From Sambucus nigra (lineage: Eukaryota; Streptophyta; Magnoliopsida; Dipsacales; Adoxaceae), in NCBI GenBank assembly GCA_949130495.1, contig OX422208.1, positions 394,714,561 to 394,778,560 of the forward strand: a stretch of DNA of 64,000 nt, written 5' to 3'. Made by a program: the position numbers and the translations under genes. Positions 59,476 to 64,000 of this stretch are shown here, piece by piece. Position 1 is the first letter of the stretch. Each line of letters starts with the position of its first letter. The notes beneath the pieces are model-generated. The model saw only the letters and a program-made list of their open reading frames with translations. It did not search any database and was not told the DNA's origin.

Positions 59476-59479
59476 ATAA

Positions 59480-60110
59480 TGTACTCTTATGTTAAAATGA
59501 AATGAAAATACCCCTTTCCCACCTCAATTTTCTCTATTTATTCTCATAAAAGAGTTACAAGGCTTCAATATTTGTTTCTAAACTAAACTAAGGTACAAGT
59601 ACCCAATATGAGTTGTAAGGTTTTCATCCTTGAAATGGTTGAGGTTTAAGAGACCTCAGATGGATAACTCTAAGAACTATAAGGGTTTCAACCTTTGTTC
59701 CTAAGAGCTCTAAGGACTTAAAGTCCCAACAATAGTTGCAAGGCACTCGCTCTTGGATCGAACAAACAGTCTAAAGTCTAATGACCCCAGATAGACTAAA
59801 GGAATTACTAAGGCTTCCAACCTTTATTTCGTCTGAGTTGACTAAGGTCTAAGGACCCTAAAGATCAATATAATGGATTTTTCCACCCAAAATATTATGA
59901 AAAAACTCAACAATTATCTCTCAATTTTTCATCCCTTATTTTAAAAAGAATTTTTAGGGGTCAAGGACTGAAAAATGTAAAAAAAAATCTTTAAAAACAT
60001 GGCTGAAAAGGAAAAACTTTAAAACTTCCCTTCTTAATTTTTTTTTTTGGGGGGGGGGGGGGGGGGGGCTAAGAGTTTATACAAAAAAATAGATTTTGAG
60101 TTTTAAAACA
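59480..60110. repeat. Diverged repeats after integrase of F
   Basis: Loose copies of a motif with GTTGCAAGGCTTTCA-CCTTGG and ACTAAGGTCTAAGGACC recur several times. They may be older units of the array next to it. A run of 20 G is at 60049-60068. Confidence 0.5.
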
Positions 60111-60129
60111 CAGAGGTGCAAGTGCTAAA

Positions 60130-60500
60130 CGTCTAAGTCCTCCATCCTCAATTGGTTATAATTCATAGGTCTTAGGTACCATAGCAGAACTTTATTTTTC
60201 AAAATCCCGAAGCTTTCATCATTAGTTGGTTATAGTTCAAAGGTCTTAGGGCCCTTAGTGGAACTTAATTTCTTACATGCCATAAGGATTTCATCCTTAG
60301 TTGGATATAGTTAAGATATCTTACGACCCTTAGTGGAACTTTATTTTTAAAGCCCTAAGGCTTCCATCCTTAGTTGGTTATAGTTCATAAGTCTTAGGAT
60401 CCTTAGTGGAACTTCATTTTTAAGACCCCTAAGGCTTTCATCCTTAGTTAGTCATGGTGTTGAGGTCTTAGGACCCATAGTAGAATCCTTAGCTTCTAAG
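60130..60500. repeat. ~73-bp tandem array of element F
   Basis: Five copies of a unit such as CTAAGGCTTCCATCCTTAGT, TGGTTATAGTTCATAAGTCT, TAGGATCCTTAGTGGAACTT. It lies between integrase and antisense region, the same place as the arrays of B and D, but shares no sequence with them. Confidence 0.87.
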
Positions 60501-60724
60501 GCCTTCATCCTTACTATCTCAAATAGGGAAGGTTTGCAGACCGTCAGAAGAACTTTGAAAGAGCTCCTACTTATTTTCATTGCTTTACCAAATAATATTA
60601 TGGGTTTAAGGGGTATTACCTACCTCACATACCTCAGACATGCACAAACATAAATTCCTTAGCAAAGCAAAGAAAAAGAAATAGCAGAGAAGAAGTTGGA
60701 ATTTAAAAAACAGCCATTGACATT

Positions 60725-62320
60725 GATGATTAAGGAGTCGTAGGTTTTACAATTAGAGGCCACATGGCCAAAATAAAAATTACAAAGATTAAAAGCCTTT
60801 CAAGGCTTGAGCTTATCAAGGTTCTTAGTAACTGATCGTTTAGTAGAAGGGCTTGGCAAAAACTTAGTCTCCATAACTGAGGGAGCAGGGGATTTATCCC
60901 TAGCTTCAGAGGTGGAAGCCTAAGTAGATCCACCTTTACTGCTACTCTCACTATCAAAATCCTCCACACAAGAATTTAGATCCTCTGTAAAAATACCAGA
61001 TATATCAACTTTGGCGAAGAGAGACTGGACCTTGCCTTGCCTGCCTCAAAAGTTGAGGAATATTTTGGAGAAATGAACTTTTTGTAGGCATTCGAGCTCA
61101 GATAAGCATCAATATGGATCGTTATCACATAATCCATTTTCCCTAGTAGCCCAATGTGATTAACTTAGATCCCAAATATCTCCTCTGTAACATTAAGCCC
61201 TCAACCATCATACGATCCTTTAGATTATGAAATTAGAGACATGATTCTCCACTGAATCCATGCCTTCAGTTGCATGTCGGGTTATGTCATTTTTTCTTGG
61301 AAGCTTGAGAAATTCAACTTGACGGGCTTCACAACCCACTATATTGGATCAGAGCCTCAATATTTACCTTCTAAGCTTCAGTCAATGAATTTTGAGCAAT
61401 AAATAAGAGAGCATCACTATCACAGATGGCCTTTTCATTTAAGAGACGGGTTTAATCCAGAGAATTTATTTGAGCTCTGAGGCTCACCCCCTCATCTTCC
61501 AAAGTAGCCATCTATAAATATTGAGCACATACCAACTGTTGAAGGTTTAACTTTGATAAGTCCCACTGCTCGACCATCATTAAAGCCTTTTCCACACATT
61601 CTGACCTCAATGGCATCATTCACGAGGAACTCATTTAGATGTTAGCCCTAAAACACAAAAGAATGATATTAAAAGAAAGAAAAATTAGTGAAAAGTACAA
61701 TTAAAAGGAGTATAAAATCATGAACTTACCTTGCCAAGTATTTGGACCATCTCTTCAAAATTAGCTAGGGTTTCCCTACCCCTCATCGATGAAACCATAT
61801 TAGAATAATTCATCATAGTTATCAATGTCAATGCCTCAATAGTAGAGGCATAAGAGTTCTTCTCCTCAAAAAAGCATCTGAGAATACTTATCTTCTTCAG
61901 AGAACCTCATATCTCATTCCTTCACCTCATCACACCCAATATGATTGTCAGAAGTACTGGGAGAGGCCCCTTATGAGTTCTTTTCCTTTAATAGATACCT
62001 CCCATACAACTTAAGAGGGGTCCCAACATATTTTTTCCCTTCTTAAATGGAACACCATACCCAATCGCATAAATTTTTTAGACCAGAGCTACAAGTCCGC
62101 TATAATAAAAGGTTTAATCTGGGTTACCCTAGAGGATCCACCTACCTCTAATAATCCTTGCAGTAGAGGTTAGGTTTTCATAACTGCCTCTAGTGATAGG
62201 CCTTCCTTCAGATCTAGCCTTGGCTCAAGCTTAACCACTAAATTCATAGTGGGCAAAATAATCTCTATGGAAGTGTTGAATTTTTTGTGTTTAACGACCT
62301 TAAATATCATTGCCTTTACC
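60725..62320 (-). pseudogene. Element F antisense ORF remains with intron
   Basis: No long frame is left, but a consensus minus-strand intron is visible at 61729-61648 (CAAG|GTAAGTTC to TGTGTTTTAG|GG, 82 bp). Flanking minus-strand pieces read as EEMVQILGK before and helix-rich, coiled-coil-like sequence after (VCAQYLQMATLEDEG-like, with stops). By position it corresponds to the antisense ORFs of B and D. The Transposase_28 block itself is not recognisable. Confidence 0.5.
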
Positions 62321-62399
62321 AAAGATAGAGGATCAGAGCTTACCTTTGCTTCTTCCTCTACACAGGTTCATCTATTGATCCCAAAAAAAAGTGTTTGGG

Positions 62400-63800
62400 A
62401 TTAAGGCAGCTCGGCGCGGTAACTCGGCATGGCAACTCAGCGTAGCATCCCAGAGGGACCTTCCAGTGAAGAAGCTGACCGAGAGAGCTCGTCATTTAGT
62501 CCTGTTAATTTAGTCTTGTTGTATCTTTTGTTTATATTGACTATAAGCTATAACGATGGTAAAGGTATAATGAGTATAATAATTGTGTTTGAGGTCGAAC
62601 GGTACTTGCGAGAGACAAGGCTTGGCAGGGTCTGGGAGAGCTTTCATGATCTATCGAATGACCTCGTCGTGGGAACTTCAGAGGGACTTGGTTTGGCGGA
62701 TTAAGAAGTGAGGTACCGTTGGGGCTTGCCCTGACCATCTTAGATACACCTGGTAAAACACTGAAGGACCCTGAACGTGGAACCTCAGGGGGAGCAGCCT
62801 TGAGTTCCAACCGACGTTGAGTTATGAACCAAACAACCCTCTACTTAATGTCATATCCACTTTATCTGATGTCACTAACCATCTAAGCAATGTCAGACCT
62901 GCACTTGAGTAAACCACCATGGTATTTAGGGATATCAGACAGTTGTTGAGCCACCTCTGTGACGGCAGCCCCCTGACACACAGTGGTTAGACAAAAAGCA
63001 TGCCTTGGCATTTAATGCTTATGACGTGGAGATAACTAGTGCATCAAGTATTTAATACTTATGACATAAAGTATGAGGGATGTCTTTTACAAGAATTAAT
63101 GACTGAGTTACCTCGGGCGGTAGTGTGGGGGGCTATTTAAGGACCTCAACCACCTCTGAGGAGAGGTCATGTTCTTATTGAGAGTTCAGAAGTTATTACT
63201 AGAGAGATTTATTACGAACCAGAGAGCCTACTCACCCTATTATTATTTATTACGAAGCTTTAATATTTGACAGAGATCCTTGAGGGTGGTGGGGGTGTTT
63301 TGCTGTCTACCAAGGTGTATCTAGGGTGTTCATCTTCTCTCTCACTCTTAGGAAAGTTGCTTCTAAAGTTCATTACTACATTCTGAGTTATACACGAGAG
63401 ATTTGTGAGTTTAAACTGAGTCTATCTTCATTGAGTCGTGTTTGTATGTCCTGTGGTTAATCAAAAGTGTTGCTATTTAACTTATCATTACTATACTCAA
63501 AAGGGGTTATGCCTCCGTATAATCTAAAGTACCCTCCTATAGATCTTGATAACCAAACTCAGAGACCTCAGGAAGAAGAACCCTAAGTCTCGAACTAGCT
63601 CAGCGAACCTTCGCCTAGAAAGAACTAACCTCCCTTAGATCATACCCATTATTCAAGAGTCAATTCCCATGTTATTTTATGATAATATGTTCAGAACATT
63701 TTTGAGTAACCTCAGTTATCACAGGTCCCCTTAGACATCTGATAAAAAATTCTACAGCTTCTTTACCGGGTAGGTTGAAGGTACAAACATTGTTCTACCT
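62400..63800 (+). repeat. Probable 3' LTR of element F (ends unknown)
   Basis: Starts after an A/G-rich stretch near 62385-62400. TATTTAAGG at ~63134 is a TATA candidate, followed by R/U5-like DNA. The 91-codon ORF at 62429 has no support. No partner LTR in the window. Confidence 0.45.
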
Positions 63801-64000
63801 ACCTTCACCACCCATTACCACTATCATTGAATGATCCCATCTACATTAAATGCTCCTATTAAATAACTTACACCACCTGCAAGCCTTTCACCAACACTCC
63901 ATTGTGTTACCATAACCACTAGACCTTAGGGCAACCCATCCATATTGCTGCTTCCCAATCATTCTCTCTCCAAGGGAATGCTTATACGTAGAAGGCTTGT
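63801..64000. other. Unassigned end of window
   Basis: Low-complexity AC/T-rich sequence with no feature that I can name. Confidence 0.3.

Larger units (their letters stand above)
53430..64000 (+). mobile_element. Ty3/gypsy Tat-lineage element F, strongly decayed
   Basis: Gag, protease, RT, gRNH, second RNase H and integrase remains are in order on the plus strand, then a tandem array, a minus-strand antisense region with a clean intron, and LTR-like DNA to the window end. Stops and indels are far denser than in B or D, so F looks like the oldest Tat copy here. An hAT element sits between the second RNase H and the integrase. Confidence 0.82.

Noticed and set aside
62429..62810. 91- and 89-codon ORFs near the end of element F
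   Set aside because: Lie in LTR-like DNA on opposite strands over the same bases; no domain or homologous ORF in LTR B or D.

Overview
The window is plant nuclear DNA, very probably from a flowering plant. It is AT-rich and looks like gene-poor, retrotransposon-packed heterochromatin. I recognise no complete host gene. The evidence for a plant is: Ty3/gypsy Tekay/Del chromoviruses, Tat-lineage Ty3 elements with a second RNase H and antisense ORFs, Ty1/copia fragments with initiator-Met primer sites, small hAT elements with 8-bp target duplications, and an integrated caulimovirid-like pararetrovirus.

Layout. (1) 1-4642: 3' part of a Tekay chromovirus (copy A) with its 2.45-kb LTR, inserted into the reverse transcriptase of a Tat element. 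(2) 4643-~12216: the rest of that Tat element (B, plus strand): RT, two RNase H domains, integrase, a ~63-bp tandem array, a minus-strand antisense ORF with introns, and the 3' LTR. (3) ~12217-17374: non-coding, LTR-like DNA with a 47-bp array, a ~170-bp array, a TATA box and microsatellites, ending in a leader and an ATG. (4) 17375-26709: a complete Tekay element (copy A2), with LTRs of 2247 and 2249 bp, primer site and all pol domains, but many stops. (5) 26710-28320: a plant-mobile-domain-like ORF relic that A2 probably split from the ATG at 17344. (6) 28321-38622: Tat element D on the minus strand, better preserved, with 3' LTR, plus-strand antisense ORFs, a hairpin-rich tandem array and gag-pol. 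(7) ~38623-45530: an endogenous pararetrovirus (movement protein, coat protein, protease, RT, truncated RNase H, a second long ORF, then a promoter with triplicated repeats). (8) ~45664-49105: a copia 5' end (G, plus). (9) 49092-~53245: a copia 5' half (E, minus), meeting G tail to tail and carrying a 322-bp hAT element. (10) ~53430-64000: a strongly decayed Tat element (F, plus) with a 675-bp hAT element, a 73-bp array, antisense-ORF remains and an LTR-like end.

How parts relate. In each Tat element the order is gag-pol, a private tandem array, an antisense ORF, then the LTR. The Tekay LTRs carry an array of short hairpins with differing stems separated by a constant linker, which is the most unusual signal in the window. 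Nearly all coding sequence is broken, and many stops look like C-to-T decay at methylated CAG, CGA or TGG codons. The better-preserved pieces are the movement-protein frame and second ORF of the pararetrovirus, and the protease-RT of element D.
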